Positions 9,496-18,641 of a stretch of 64,000 nucleotides of DNA are shown here, piece by piece. The notes beneath the pieces are model-generated. The model had not been told where the DNA came from. It did no database searches and saw nothing but the letters and a program-made list of their open reading frames with translations. The stretch lies in assembly GCA_040880065.1 (NCBI GenBank), contig JBBDJE010000059.1:1-64000 (forward strand). Reading direction: 5' to 3'. A program made the position numbers and the translations under genes. The DNA comes from Abyssibius sp040880065. GTDB lineage: Bacteria > Pseudomonadota > Alphaproteobacteria > Rhodobacterales > Rhodobacteraceae. Every line of letters begins with the position of its first letter. Position 1 is the stretch's first letter.

Positions 9496-10533
9496 GTGAA
9501 AACCCAAAGCTTTATTCTCGCCGCAGTTGCTGCTGTAGCCGCAACCTCTGCAGTGGCGCAGTCACGGACTGAGATCCGTGTCGTCGGTTCCTCGACCGTG
9601 TTTCCCTATACGCAGGCTGTTGCCGAACAGTTCGCCAACGTCAGCGGCATGCCTTCGCCGATCGTTGAATCAACCGGCACCGGCGGCGGCATGCAGATTT
9701 TCTGCGGCGGCATCGGCGAAGCCCATCCCGACCTGACCGGCGCATCGCGTGCCATGAAGGCATCGGAATATGCGCTTTGCGTTGAAAATGGCGTCACCGA
9801 CATCACCGAGGCGCTGATCGGCTTTGACGGTCTGTCGATGGCCGTTAGCCGCGACAATGATTTCGACTGGGACATCACCCTTGGTGAAATGTATCTTGCC
9901 CTTGGCGCGCAGGTTCCGGTTGGCGGTGAATGGGTCGACAACCCCTATGAGCGCTGGTCGCAGATCGACAGCCGCCTGCCCGACATCGACATCGTCGTCG
10001 TCGGCCCACCCCCGACATCCGGCACACGTGATGCCTGGGTTGAACTTGCCATGCACGCTGGTTGTGAAGAGCTGCCCTATGTTGCCGAAGGCGGTTTTGA
10101 CAGTGACTGGGTGAATGAAAACTGCTCGCGCATGCGCACCGATGGCCCGTTCATCGAAGCTGGTGAAAACGACAACCTGATCGTGCAGCGCCTTCAGGCA
10201 GACCCGAACGCGCTGGGCATTTTCGGCTATTCTTTCGTGTACGAAAACCTCGACACGCTTGTCGGCGTCAAGCTGAACGGCGTTGAGCCGACCTTTGACA
10301 CCATCGCTGACTTCTCGTTCCCGGTCGCGCGCCCGCTCTACTTTTATGTGAAGAACGCGCATCGCGGTGTTATTCCGGGCCTGAACGAGTTTGTCGAGGA
10401 ATACATGTCGGAAGATGCGCTGGCACCTGGTGGCTATTTGTCCGAGCGTGGCCTTGTGCCGCTGGTCGATGATCGCCGCGCAGCACTTCAGGAAGCTGTC
10501 CTGAACGGCACCAACATGGCAGCGCCGGAATAA
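9496..10533 (+). CDS. pstS: phosphate ABC transporter, periplasmic binding protein
   Basis: 345 residues starting at GTG. A Sec signal peptide (about 1-21, ending SAVAQ) leads to IRVVGSSTVFPYTQAVAEQF and ESTGTGGGMQIFCGG, the conserved phosphate-binding segments; TSGTRDAWVEL is the second ligand loop. It captures inorganic phosphate in the periplasm for PstCAB. A strong terminator just after the gene should make its mRNA far more abundant than that of the transporter genes, as expected for a binding protein. Confidence 0.97.
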   Translation: MKTQSFILAAVAAVAATSAVAQSRTEIRVVGSSTVFPYTQAVAEQFANVSGMPSPIVESTGTGGGMQIFCGGIGEAHPDLTGASRAMKASEYALCVENGVTDITEALIGFDGLSMAVSRDNDFDWDITLGEMYLALGAQVPVGGEWVDNPYERWSQIDSRLPDIDIVVVGPPPTSGTRDAWVELAMHAGCEELPYVAEGGFDSDWVNENCSRMRTDGPFIEAGENDNLIVQRLQADPNALGIFGYSFVYENLDTLVGVKLNGVEPTFDTIADFSFPVARPLYFYVKNAHRGVIPGLNEFVEEYMSEDALAPGGYLSERGLVPLVDDRRAALQEAVLNGTNMAAPE

Positions 10534-10552
10534 TCCGACCTGCCTTTCTATC

Positions 10553-10583
10553 CCGCCCGGGGGAATTCCCCCGGGCGGTTTTT
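10553..10583 (+). terminator. intrinsic terminator / attenuator between pstS and pstC
   Basis: A perfect 11-base-pair stem (10553-10563 with 10568-10578) with an AATT loop is followed by TTTTT. It lies 20 bases after the pstS stop and 21 bases before pstC. Since pstC has no evident promoter of its own, this is probably a partial terminator that sets the ratio of binding protein to permease. Confidence 0.9.
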
Positions 10584-10604
10584 GTTAACGAACGACTACC
10601 GGGA

Positions 10605-11987
10605 ATGGCCATGACCCTGCTTGCATTTCTTCTGCTTTTTGCCGCCGCCATCGTCGGTTACATGTTCAACCGCCGCGCGGCGCGGCTTATTCGGCAGGGC
10701 GGCGCGCGGCTGCATTCCCTGACCGGGTTTCACGGCATGTTTGCGCTGCTGGTCGTGCTCGTTCCGGTCTTTGTGCTGATTATTGTATGGCTGCTGTTTC
10801 AAGGCCCGGCGATTAACGCGCTGGTCATGTCCGGCCTGCCAGACGGTGTGCTTGATGGTATGGGCACCGGCGAGTTGCAACTGGTATTGGCCGAGATCCA
10901 GTCGCTGTCGGCAGGGCGGGCTTTTGGCACGCCGGAAGATTGGAAAATTGACGCAGCCACTAACCTGCTTGACTATCGCGCCACGGCGGCCTGGCTTCTT
11001 GTCATTGTGGTTGTGAGCAGCGCGCTGGCGCTGATGCTCTATGCACGCCGCAAGGTCAGCGCCGAATTCCGCGCCCGCCAGCGCGTCGAGGCGATTATCT
11101 CCGGGCTGATGGTGTTTTGCTCGGTTGTAGCGGTTTTTACCACGATCGGCATTGTCGCCGCGCTGGCCTTCGAAACTTTCAAATTTCTGTCGATGGTGCC
11201 GCTGAGCGAGTTCCTGTTCGGCCTGAACTGGGAGCCGCAAATCCCCATCCGCGAAGACCAGATCGCCGCTGAAGGCGCATTCGGAATTGTTCCGGTTTTT
11301 CTTGGCACGATTGTCATTGCCACGGTGGCGATGTTCATTGCGCTACCGGTTGGCCTGCTTACGGCGATTTACCTGAACGAGTTTGCACCACGAAAGGTGC
11401 GCGAGGTCGTCAAACCGGTGCTTGAAATCCTGTCGGGCGTGCCGACGGTGGTTTACGGCTTCTTTGCCATTCTGGTTGTTGCGCCCGCGATTCGCAGTTT
11501 CGGGCAGTCCATCGGGCTGGATGTAGCCCCCAATACCGCGCTGGCCGCTGGCGGCGTGATGGGGCTGATGCTGATCCCGTTCATTTCCTCATTCGCCGAT
11601 GATGCGCTTACAGCGGTGCCGCGATCACTGCGTGACGGCGCGCTGGCGCTGGGTGCAACCCGCGCCGAAACCATGCTCAATGTGCTGTTTCCTGCCGCCA
11701 TCCCCGGCATTGTTGGCGGTGTGCTGCTGGCCGTCAGCCGCGCGATAGGCGAAACCATGATCGTGGTCATGGCGGCAGGGCTGATCGCCAAGCTGACGAT
11801 CAACCCGCTAGACAGCGTTACCGCCGTAACGGTGCAGATTGTAACGCTGCTGATCGGCGACACTTCGTTTGACAACCCCAAAACCCTTGCAGCCTTTGCG
11901 CTGGGGATGGTGCTGTTCATCGTCACATTGCTGATCAACATCCTTGCCTTGCGGATTGTCCGCAAATACCGCGAAATCTACGATTAG
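10605..11987 (+). CDS. pstC: phosphate ABC transporter permease PstC
   Basis: 460 residues, longer than the roughly 320 of E. coli PstC because of an N-terminal extension with extra membrane helices (about 1-25, 45-70, 125-145). The permease core begins near residue 165 and includes EILSGVPTVVYGF and the EAA-type loop DGALALGATRAETMLNVLFPAA that contacts PstB. The long form is usual in alphaproteobacteria. Two closely spaced ATG codons (10605 and 10611) are possible starts. Inner-membrane phosphate channel with PstA. Confidence 0.95.
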   Translation: MAMTLLAFLLLFAAAIVGYMFNRRAARLIRQGGARLHSLTGFHGMFALLVVLVPVFVLIIVWLLFQGPAINALVMSGLPDGVLDGMGTGELQLVLAEIQSLSAGRAFGTPEDWKIDAATNLLDYRATAAWLLVIVVVSSALALMLYARRKVSAEFRARQRVEAIISGLMVFCSVVAVFTTIGIVAALAFETFKFLSMVPLSEFLFGLNWEPQIPIREDQIAAEGAFGIVPVFLGTIVIATVAMFIALPVGLLTAIYLNEFAPRKVREVVKPVLEILSGVPTVVYGFFAILVVAPAIRSFGQSIGLDVAPNTALAAGGVMGLMLIPFISSFADDALTAVPRSLRDGALALGATRAETMLNVLFPAAIPGIVGGVLLAVSRAIGETMIVVMAAGLIAKLTINPLDSVTAVTVQIVTLLIGDTSFDNPKTLAAFALGMVLFIVTLLINILALRIVRKYREIYD

Positions 11988-11997
11988 GGCCCTAAAC

Positions 11998-13302
11998 ATG
12001 ACCGATACGACACCCACCACCGGCGGCCTTCGCACCACGCAGACGACCGATGAACTTGTGCGCGCCAGCCTCAAACGCCGCAATCGCAAGCAGGTGCTGA
12101 TACAGGCCTTGGGGCTTGGCGCGATCATTTTTGCCATTGGCATGCTTGGCATTCTTGTCGCATCGCTTGTGAGCAGCGGGCGCCACGCATTCACCCAGAC
12201 CCATATCGAGATCGAGGTTTTCGTGGACCCCGAAGAGATCAGCGTCGAAGGCCTGCCACGCGGCGGGTTTCGTGATGTGCTGAGTGCTGCGATGGCCGTT
12301 TACTTCCCAAAAGCCGATACCGGCGACCGCGCTGCCATGCGCGAGCTGACAACCATGCTTTCTGACGGGGCGCAATTTACCCTGCGCGACATGATCGTGG
12401 CTGACCCTTCGCTGATCGGCCAGACGGTAACGCTGCGCGTGCCAATGTCAGACCCGTATGACCAGTTGAACAAGGGGCTGGTGGCGCGTGACACGCCCGA
12501 AGAGCTGCGGCGGGTGAACGATGCCGCCATCGAGCGGTTTGACCGGCTCGACAGTCTGGGTGCCATTTCCCGCCCGCTCAACTGGGCGCTTGTCGCCAAT
12601 GCAGATTCGCGCTTTCCCGAACTCGCAGGGCTTAAAGGCGCGCTGGTCGGCTCGTTCTGGGCTTTGCTTGTGTGTTTTGTCATCGCCTTTCCGCTGGGCA
12701 TTGGCGCGGCCATCTACCTTGAGGAATTCGCGCCCAAGAACAAGATCAGCGATTTCATCGAGGTGAATATCAACAATCTGGCTGCCGTTCCTTCGGTGGT
12801 GTTCGGTCTGTTGGCGCTGGCGGTGTTCATCGGCTGGTTCGGAATGCCGCGTTCTGCCCCGATTGTCGGGGGTATGGCGCTGGCGCTGATGACCATGCCG
12901 ACGATCATCATCGCCACGCGCGCCGCACTAAAGGCGGTGCCACCCTCGATCCGCGAAGCGGCGCTGGGGGTCGGGGCCTCAAAACATCAGGTGGTGTTTG
13001 ACCATGTGCTGCCGCTTGCGATGCCCGGCATCATGACAGGCACGATCATCGGGCTGGCACAGGCATTGGGTGAAACTGCCCCGCTGTTGCTTATCGGCAT
13101 GAACGCTTTCATCACCTCGGCGGCCTCTACACCGTTTGACAGCGCCACGGCGTTGCCCACGCAAATCTTCATCTGGGCCGACAGCCCCGAGCGCGGCTTT
13201 GTCAGCCGCACCTCGGCGGCCATTCTGGTGCTGCTGGCCTTCCTGATCACAATGAACTCCATTGCCATCTACCTGCGCAGCAGGTTTGCGCGTAAATGGT
13301 AA
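11998..13302 (+). CDS. pstA: phosphate ABC transporter permease PstA
   Basis: 434 residues. After a first membrane helix (about 38-58) there is a hydrophilic insertion of roughly 150 residues starting THIEIEVFVDPEEI, the DUF3333-type region found in long PstA proteins. The permease core follows, with NNLAAVPSVVFGLLAL and the coupling loop REAALGVGASKHQVVFDHVLPLA. The ATG at 11998 comes 10 bases after pstC; an earlier frame opening inside pstC is not a credible start. Partner of PstC in the inner membrane. Confidence 0.95.
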   Translation: MTDTTPTTGGLRTTQTTDELVRASLKRRNRKQVLIQALGLGAIIFAIGMLGILVASLVSSGRHAFTQTHIEIEVFVDPEEISVEGLPRGGFRDVLSAAMAVYFPKADTGDRAAMRELTTMLSDGAQFTLRDMIVADPSLIGQTVTLRVPMSDPYDQLNKGLVARDTPEELRRVNDAAIERFDRLDSLGAISRPLNWALVANADSRFPELAGLKGALVGSFWALLVCFVIAFPLGIGAAIYLEEFAPKNKISDFIEVNINNLAAVPSVVFGLLALAVFIGWFGMPRSAPIVGGMALALMTMPTIIIATRAALKAVPPSIREAALGVGASKHQVVFDHVLPLAMPGIMTGTIIGLAQALGETAPLLLIGMNAFITSAASTPFDSATALPTQIFIWADSPERGFVSRTSAAILVLLAFLITMNSIAIYLRSRFARKW

Positions 13303-13316
13303 GAAAGGATAAACCA

Positions 13317-14114
13317 ATGTATGACACCCCCAGCCCGAAGACCGTTGTGGCGGATGCCAAGATCAAGTTCACCACCAAGGACGTGAACGTTTTTTATGGG
13401 AAAACCCAGGCGCTCAACAACGTTTCGGTTGATATTGAAGACAAGACCGTGACGGCCTTCATCGGCCCGTCGGGCTGCGGCAAGTCGACCTTTCTGCGCT
13501 GCCTGAACCGCATGAATGACACGATCGACATCTGCCGTGTTTCCGGTGATATCCGCCTTGACGGCAGGGATATTTACGACAAGGACATCGACCCGGTGCA
13601 GTTGCGCGCCAAGGTCGGGATGGTGTTTCAAAAGCCGAACCCCTTCCCAAAGTCGATTTATGATAATGTTGCCTATGGGCCGCGCATTCACGGGCTGACC
13701 CGCTCCAAGGCGGAACTGGACGAGATCGTCGAGACATCCTTGCGCCGTGCGGCCCTGTGGAACGAGGCCAAGGACCGTCTGCAAGAACCGGGCACAGGGC
13801 TTTCGGGTGGCCAGCAACAGCGCCTGTGCATTGCGCGCGCCATTGCGACGGCCCCCGAAGTGTTGTTGATGGACGAGCCTGCAAGCGCGCTCGATCCTAT
13901 CGCCACGGCCCGCATTGAAGAGCTGATCGACGAGTTGCGCACCGATTTTTCAGTAGTGATCGTAACGCATTCCATGCAACAGGCCGCGCGCGTCAGCCAA
14001 AAAACCGCCTTTTTCCACATGGGCGACCTTGTGGAATATGGCGTAACGACCGAGATTTTTACCAACCCGCGCGAACAGCGCACACAAGATTACATCACCG
14101 GCCGATTTGGCTGA
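13317..14114 (+). CDS. pstB: phosphate ABC transporter ATP-binding protein
   Basis: 265 residues with Walker A GPSGCGKST, the Q-loop MVFQKPNPFPKSIYDNV specific to PstB, the signature LSGGQQQR and Walker B VLLMDEPASALD. It powers PstCA. I place the start at 13317, where GAAAGGA lies at ribosome-site distance; an in-frame ATG at 13296 overlapping the pstA end is the alternative. The stop TGA is followed within a few bases by phoU. Confidence 0.96.
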   Translation: MYDTPSPKTVVADAKIKFTTKDVNVFYGKTQALNNVSVDIEDKTVTAFIGPSGCGKSTFLRCLNRMNDTIDICRVSGDIRLDGRDIYDKDIDPVQLRAKVGMVFQKPNPFPKSIYDNVAYGPRIHGLTRSKAELDEIVETSLRRAALWNEAKDRLQEPGTGLSGGQQQRLCIARAIATAPEVLLMDEPASALDPIATARIEELIDELRTDFSVVIVTHSMQQAARVSQKTAFFHMGDLVEYGVTTEIFTNPREQRTQDYITGRFG

Positions 14115-14125
14115 TGGAGGATAAA

Positions 14126-14824
14126 ATGGGACCGCATATCGTATCATCCTTTGACGACGACCTTGTCGCCGTTCAGGGCAAAATTTCGGAAATGGGCGGG
14201 CTGGCCGAAGAGCTGCTGCGCAAGGCTCTTGAGGCTGTGCAAAACCGCGATGCGGATCTGGCCGAACAGGTGCGCGAGCGCGACAAGGAGCTTGATGCGC
14301 TGGAGCTTGAGCTTGAAACCATGGCAACCCGCGTGATTGCCCTGCGTCAGCCCATGGCACAGGATTTGCGGGTGCTCATTTCGGCGCTGAAAATCGCATC
14401 GACGCTGGAGCGGATTGGCGATCTTGCCAAGAATATCGCGCGCCGCGCCGCCTATCTGGCACAGGCTCGTCCGGTAAAAATTTCGCACTCTATCGTGAAT
14501 ATGGGGCAGGCGACGCTGGCGCAACTGTCCGAAGTGCTCGACGCACACGGTTCGCGCAATGCAGAACAGGCGGTCGCTATCTGGAAAAGCGATGTCAAGA
14601 TCGACGAGATGTATAACGCCATCTTCCGCGAGGTGGTGACCTATATGATGGAAGACAGCCGGATGATCGGGCTTGGCAGCCAGCTTTTGTTCGTGGCCAA
14701 GAACCTGGAACGCATCGGAGATCATACAACCCATATATCCGAGATGATCTATTACATCGTCAAAGGTGAACCGCTGGGCGATGACCGCCCCAAGGGCGAG
14801 CCGATCGGGCTGGATTTCGAGTAG
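14126..14824 (+). CDS. phoU: phosphate signalling protein PhoU
   Basis: 232 residues, almost all helical, with two copies of the PhoU repeat; LRQPMAQDLRVLISALKIASTLERIGDLAKNI and LLFVAKNLERIGDHTTHISE are the two conserved helices with acidic metal ligands. PhoU holds the PstSCAB-PhoR complex in the off state when phosphate is plentiful. The ATG at 14126 has GGAGG five bases upstream. An ATG at 14114 that overlaps the pstB stop is less likely. Confidence 0.96.
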   Translation: MGPHIVSSFDDDLVAVQGKISEMGGLAEELLRKALEAVQNRDADLAEQVRERDKELDALELELETMATRVIALRQPMAQDLRVLISALKIASTLERIGDLAKNIARRAAYLAQARPVKISHSIVNMGQATLAQLSEVLDAHGSRNAEQAVAIWKSDVKIDEMYNAIFREVVTYMMEDSRMIGLGSQLLFVAKNLERIGDHTTHISEMIYYIVKGEPLGDDRPKGEPIGLDFE

Positions 14825-14833
14825 GAGCGCGCA

Positions 14834-15532
14834 ATGAGCGGACGGGTTCTGGTTGTTGAGGATGAAAGCGCAATCAGCACCCTGCTGCGCTACAATCTTA
14901 CGCGCGAAGGTTATGAAGTTGCGGTTTGTGAAGATGGCGACGAGGCGCTGGCCGCGGTCGAGGACTACAGCCCCGATCTGGTCATATTGGACTGGATGTT
15001 GCCGGGCGTATCCGGGGTGGAAATTTGCCGCCAGTTGCGGGCGCGCAGCACCACGCGCGAACTGCCGATCATCATGCTGACCGCGCGCGGCGAGGAGGAA
15101 GACCGCGTGCGCGGGCTGAACACCGGCGCTGACGACTATCTGACCAAGCCGTTTTCCATGAGCGAGCTTATGGCGCGCCTGCGGGCGGTGCTGCGCCGCC
15201 GCGCCCCCGGCATTGCAGCCAGTGCCACGAAATTCGGCGATATCGAGCTGGACCGCGATGCCTGCCGCGTGCATCGCGCTGGCCGCGAGGTCAAGCTCGG
15301 TCCGACCGAGTTTCGCCTGCTCGATGCGCTGATCAGCCGCCCCGGCCGGGTCTATAGCCGCGAACAATTGCTCGACCGCGTTTGGGGGCAAGACATTTAT
15401 GTCGAAATCCGCACGGTGGATGTGCATATAGGCCGTCTGCGCCGCGCGCTGAACCTGCGCGGCGCGACCGACCCCATTCGCACTGTGCGTGCCGCCGGTT
15501 ACGCCTTTGATGAAACCTATGCGCCCAACTGA
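14834..15532 (+). CDS. phoB: phosphate regulon response regulator PhoB
   Basis: 232 residues. The receiver domain carries phospho-acceptor Asp53 (DLVILDWMLPG), Thr in MLTARGEE and Lys in YLTKPFS. The C-terminal winged helix of the OmpR/PhoB type follows (LGPTEFRLLDALISRPGRVYSREQLL; recognition helix VEIRTVDVHIGRLRRAL). It starts nine bases after phoU and closes the operon. It should bind the Pho box in front of pstS and activate the whole locus. Confidence 0.96.
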   Translation: MSGRVLVVEDESAISTLLRYNLTREGYEVAVCEDGDEALAAVEDYSPDLVILDWMLPGVSGVEICRQLRARSTTRELPIIMLTARGEEEDRVRGLNTGADDYLTKPFSMSELMARLRAVLRRRAPGIAASATKFGDIELDRDACRVHRAGREVKLGPTEFRLLDALISRPGRVYSREQLLDRVWGQDIYVEIRTVDVHIGRLRRALNLRGATDPIRTVRAAGYAFDETYAPN

Positions 15533-15626
15533 GGCGCTGCACCACGCGCTGACAGGTTTGGCCGCTGGGTGCTTGTAAGGGGATTGCGAAGGCGTTAGGT
15601 CTGTGCTGAGCAAACTTGGAGGCACT

Positions 15627-16481
15627 ATGGCCTGGTCCCCGCAACCGCTTGTCAGCACAGCCTGGCTTGCCGATCATTTGAACGCGCCCGATGTGCGGAT
15701 CCTTGATGCCAGTTGGTATATGCCCGCAGATAATCGCGACGTTAAGGCTGAATATGACCGCTGTCACATTCCCAATGCGCGGTTTTTCGACATTGACGAA
15801 ATTTCCGACGCGCAATCCGGCCTGCCGCATATGGCGCCCTCGGTCGAGAAATTCGTCTCGCGCATGCGCGCAATGGGCATTGGCGATGGGCACCGGGTTG
15901 TCATTTATGACAGTGCCGGCATTTTTTCGGCAGCGCGCGTGTGGTGGCTGTTCAACCATTTCGGCAAGACCGATGTTTCGGTGCTGGATGGTGGCCTGCC
16001 CGCATGGCTGGCCGAAGGGCGCGATACGCTTGATTTTCCGCCAACCCTACGCGACCGGCACTTTACCGCGCGCCGCAACGCCGACCTTGTGCGCGATGTG
16101 ACGCAGGTCGCGGCAAGCGCAAAGCTGCGCGATGTGCAAATTGTCGATGCACGCGCGCCCGAACGCTTTGAAGGCAGTGCGCCCGAGCCGCGCGAAGGCC
16201 TGCGCGCAGGGCATATTCCCGGCGCGCGCAATGTGTTCTTTCGTGAATTGCTCACGCCGGATGGCAAGATGAAAGACAAGGACGGGCTGCGCGCAGCCTT
16301 CGCCGCTGCCGGTGTTGACCTTGCCAAACCGGTTGTTACAAGCTGCGGTTCGGGTGTTACGGCTGCCATTATCAACCTTGCGCTTGTTGTGCTTGGCCAT
16401 GCCGATCACGCGCTTTACGACGGGTCATGGGCCGAATGGGGCGCGTATAAAGACCTGAAAATCGCCACCGGCCCGGCTTAA
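15627..16481 (+). CDS. sseA: 3-mercaptopyruvate / thiosulfate sulfurtransferase
   Basis: 284 residues with two rhodanese domains. The catalytic cysteine is Cys240 in SCGSGVT, and the CGSGVT form is that of 3-mercaptopyruvate sulfurtransferases. It moves sulfur from mercaptopyruvate to an acceptor such as cyanide or thioredoxin. The start at 15627 has GGAGG four bases upstream; a GTG at 15603 is the alternative. It lies between phoB and the aminotransferase gene in the same direction, and may form a short unit with the latter. Confidence 0.93.
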   Translation: MAWSPQPLVSTAWLADHLNAPDVRILDASWYMPADNRDVKAEYDRCHIPNARFFDIDEISDAQSGLPHMAPSVEKFVSRMRAMGIGDGHRVVIYDSAGIFSAARVWWLFNHFGKTDVSVLDGGLPAWLAEGRDTLDFPPTLRDRHFTARRNADLVRDVTQVAASAKLRDVQIVDARAPERFEGSAPEPREGLRAGHIPGARNVFFRELLTPDGKMKDKDGLRAAFAAAGVDLAKPVVTSCGSGVTAAIINLALVVLGHADHALYDGSWAEWGAYKDLKIATGPA

Positions 16482-16538
16482 GCCAACCCTGCGCTGCAAG
16501 ACGACACGCGATCAACCATGCCCCTTAAGGATGCTGAA

Positions 16539-17720
16539 ATGCTGGAACATCTAAAACCCCAACCCGCCGATAAAATCATCGAATTGATCGCGCTTTATGC
16601 GGCGGATGCCCGCGCTGACAAGCTTGATCTTGGTGTTGGCGTTTATAAGGACCAAACCGGCAAAACGCCGATTATGGGCGCGATCAAGGTGGCCGAGGCG
16701 CGGGTTCTGGAGGCGCAGGCGAGCAAATCCTACCTTGGGCTTTTGGGTGATCTGAATTTTGTGGCCGCAATGCGCGATATGGTGCTGGCCGATACCGTGC
16801 CAGCCGCGCGCGTTGCCGGTGCGCAAACGCCGGGCGGCACGGGGGCCATCCGGCAATTGTTCGAGATGATCAAAATGGCCAATCCGGATACAACGGTCTG
16901 GCTGTCCGACCCGACTTGGCCGAACCATCCGGCAATTCTGAAACATGTTGGCCTGAAGGGCGCAAGCTACCGTTATTTCGATGCGGCGAGTTGTGCCGTG
17001 GATTTTGCCGGCATGATGGATGATCTGGCCAATGCCAAAGAAGGCGATGTGGTGCTACTGCATGGCTGCTGCCACAACCCGACAGGCGCAAATTTGGATG
17101 CTGCGCAATGGCAGGCCGTGGGCGATTTTCTGCTGGAACGCGGCCTGATCCCGATGATCGACATCGCCTATCAGGGTTTTGGCGACGGGCTGGATGTCGA
17201 TGCGGCAGGTTTGCGCGGCCTTGCCGAACGCGTGCCGCAAATGCTGATCGCGGCAAGCTGCTCCAAGAATTTCGGCGTTTATCGTGACCGTGTCGGCGTG
17301 GCGCTGGCCATTGCAGCGGACGAGCCGCAGGCCCAGCTTGCAAAGGGCGCGTTGACCACGTTGAACCGGCTAAACTATTCCTTTCCGCCCGACCATGGGG
17401 CTGTGGTTGTTGCCACCGTGCTGGCTGATGCAGAGCTGCGCGCCAACTGGCAGGCAGAGCTTGAAGCCATGCGCCTGCGCATGCTCGAGTTGCGCACGGG
17501 GCTGGCCGCCGCGCTGCGCAAGGCAACAAATTCCGACAGGTTCGACTTTATCGCCGATCATCGCGGCATGTTCTCGCGCCTCGGGCTTAGCCCCGAGCAG
17601 GTGCAAAAGCTGCGCAGCGATTTCGGCATTTACATGGTGGGTGACAGCCGTTTCAACGTGGCGGGCCTGCCAGCCGAGCGTTTGGACTGGCTGGCAGGCG
17701 CGATTGCAAAAGTGCTTTAG
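16539..17720 (+). CDS. tyrB: aromatic/aspartate aminotransferase (class I)
   Basis: 393 residues. The start MLEHLKPQPADKI and LDLGVGVYKD are characteristic of the AspC/TyrB branch (subgroup I-alpha). PLP contacts are visible: the binding lysine in AASCSKNFGVYRDRVG and the CCHNPTGANLD segment. It exchanges the amino group of aspartate or aromatic amino acids with 2-oxoglutarate. The ATG at 16539 with AAGGA upstream matches the family; the ATG at 16518 adds seven residues. The ornithine cyclodeaminase-like gene starts three bases later, so the two are coupled. Confidence 0.9.
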   Translation: MLEHLKPQPADKIIELIALYAADARADKLDLGVGVYKDQTGKTPIMGAIKVAEARVLEAQASKSYLGLLGDLNFVAAMRDMVLADTVPAARVAGAQTPGGTGAIRQLFEMIKMANPDTTVWLSDPTWPNHPAILKHVGLKGASYRYFDAASCAVDFAGMMDDLANAKEGDVVLLHGCCHNPTGANLDAAQWQAVGDFLLERGLIPMIDIAYQGFGDGLDVDAAGLRGLAERVPQMLIAASCSKNFGVYRDRVGVALAIAADEPQAQLAKGALTTLNRLNYSFPPDHGAVVVATVLADAELRANWQAELEAMRLRMLELRTGLAAALRKATNSDRFDFIADHRGMFSRLGLSPEQVQKLRSDFGIYMVGDSRFNVAGLPAERLDWLAGAIAKVL

Positions 17721-17723
17721 CGC

Positions 17724-18641
17724 ATGTCCATTCCTTATATCACCGCCGATATGGTCGAGGCGCGCCTAAGCTGGGGCGCGGTGGCCGATGCGATTATTGC
17801 GGGCTCCAAAGCCGCGACCCCCAAAATCGGCGACCAGTTCCTGCGCGAGGGTGACAATACGCTTTTGTCGCGCGCTGCTTGGATTGCGGGCATGGGGATT
17901 GGCGTGAAATCGGTCACGGTGATGCCCGGCAATGTGGCCAATGGCCTGCCCAGCATCCACGGTGCCATGCTGGTTTTTGACGACGCGACCGGCCAGATTG
18001 AAGCGGTAATTGACAGCGACCTTGTTACCAAATGGAAAACCGCCGCCGATAGTTTGGCGGCTGCGCGGCTTCTGGCGCGGCCCGATGCTGCGCGGCTTTT
18101 GGTGATTGGCGCGGGGCGGGTGGCAGCTTCGCTGATTGACGCCTATCGCAGCCATTGGCCGGACCTTGATGTCATGGTCTGGGCGCGTAAACCCGCACAG
18201 GCCGAGGTGCTTGCCAATGCCAAGGGCGCGCGGCTTGCCACCGATTTGCCACGCGCCGTTTCGCGCGCCGATATTGTCGCCACGGCGACCATGGCCAAAG
18301 AACCGGTCTTGTGGGGCGAATGGCTGCATGCGGGCCAGCATATCGACCTGATCGGGGCCTTTACCGCCGATATGCGCGAAGCCAATGACACCGCCTTGCA
18401 GCGTTCCAGAATTTTTGTCGACAGCCGCGCAACGACCATTGGCCATATTGGCGAGTTGATGATCCCGCTGGCCAGCGGCGCGATTTCTGAAGCGCAGATA
18501 CTTGGTGAGTTGCCCGATTTGGCCACAGGCCGTGCCGGGCGGCAATCGGCGCAAGACATAACCCTGTTCAAAAACGGTGGCGGGGCGCATCTTGATCTGA
18601 TGACCGCGCGGGTAATTCTGGATATTTACCGCGGCGCATAA
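17724..18641 (+). CDS. ornithine cyclodeaminase / mu-crystallin family protein
   Basis: 305 residues with the family features: SVTVMPGNVANGLPSIHGAM in the substrate part, the conserved lysine in VTKWKTAADSLAAARLLA and the Rossmann motif VIGAGRVAASLIDAYRS (about 128 onward). Family members include ornithine cyclodeaminase, alanine dehydrogenase, ketimine reductase and iminosuccinate reductase. Sequence alone does not decide. The tight link to an aminotransferase suggests a reductase acting on an imine or keto acid related to it. Its end overlaps the kinase gene on the other strand by 16 bases. Confidence 0.85.
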   Translation: MSIPYITADMVEARLSWGAVADAIIAGSKAATPKIGDQFLREGDNTLLSRAAWIAGMGIGVKSVTVMPGNVANGLPSIHGAMLVFDDATGQIEAVIDSDLVTKWKTAADSLAAARLLARPDAARLLVIGAGRVAASLIDAYRSHWPDLDVMVWARKPAQAEVLANAKGARLATDLPRAVSRADIVATATMAKEPVLWGEWLHAGQHIDLIGAFTADMREANDTALQRSRIFVDSRATTIGHIGELMIPLASGAISEAQILGELPDLATGRAGRQSAQDITLFKNGGGAHLDLMTARVILDIYRGA

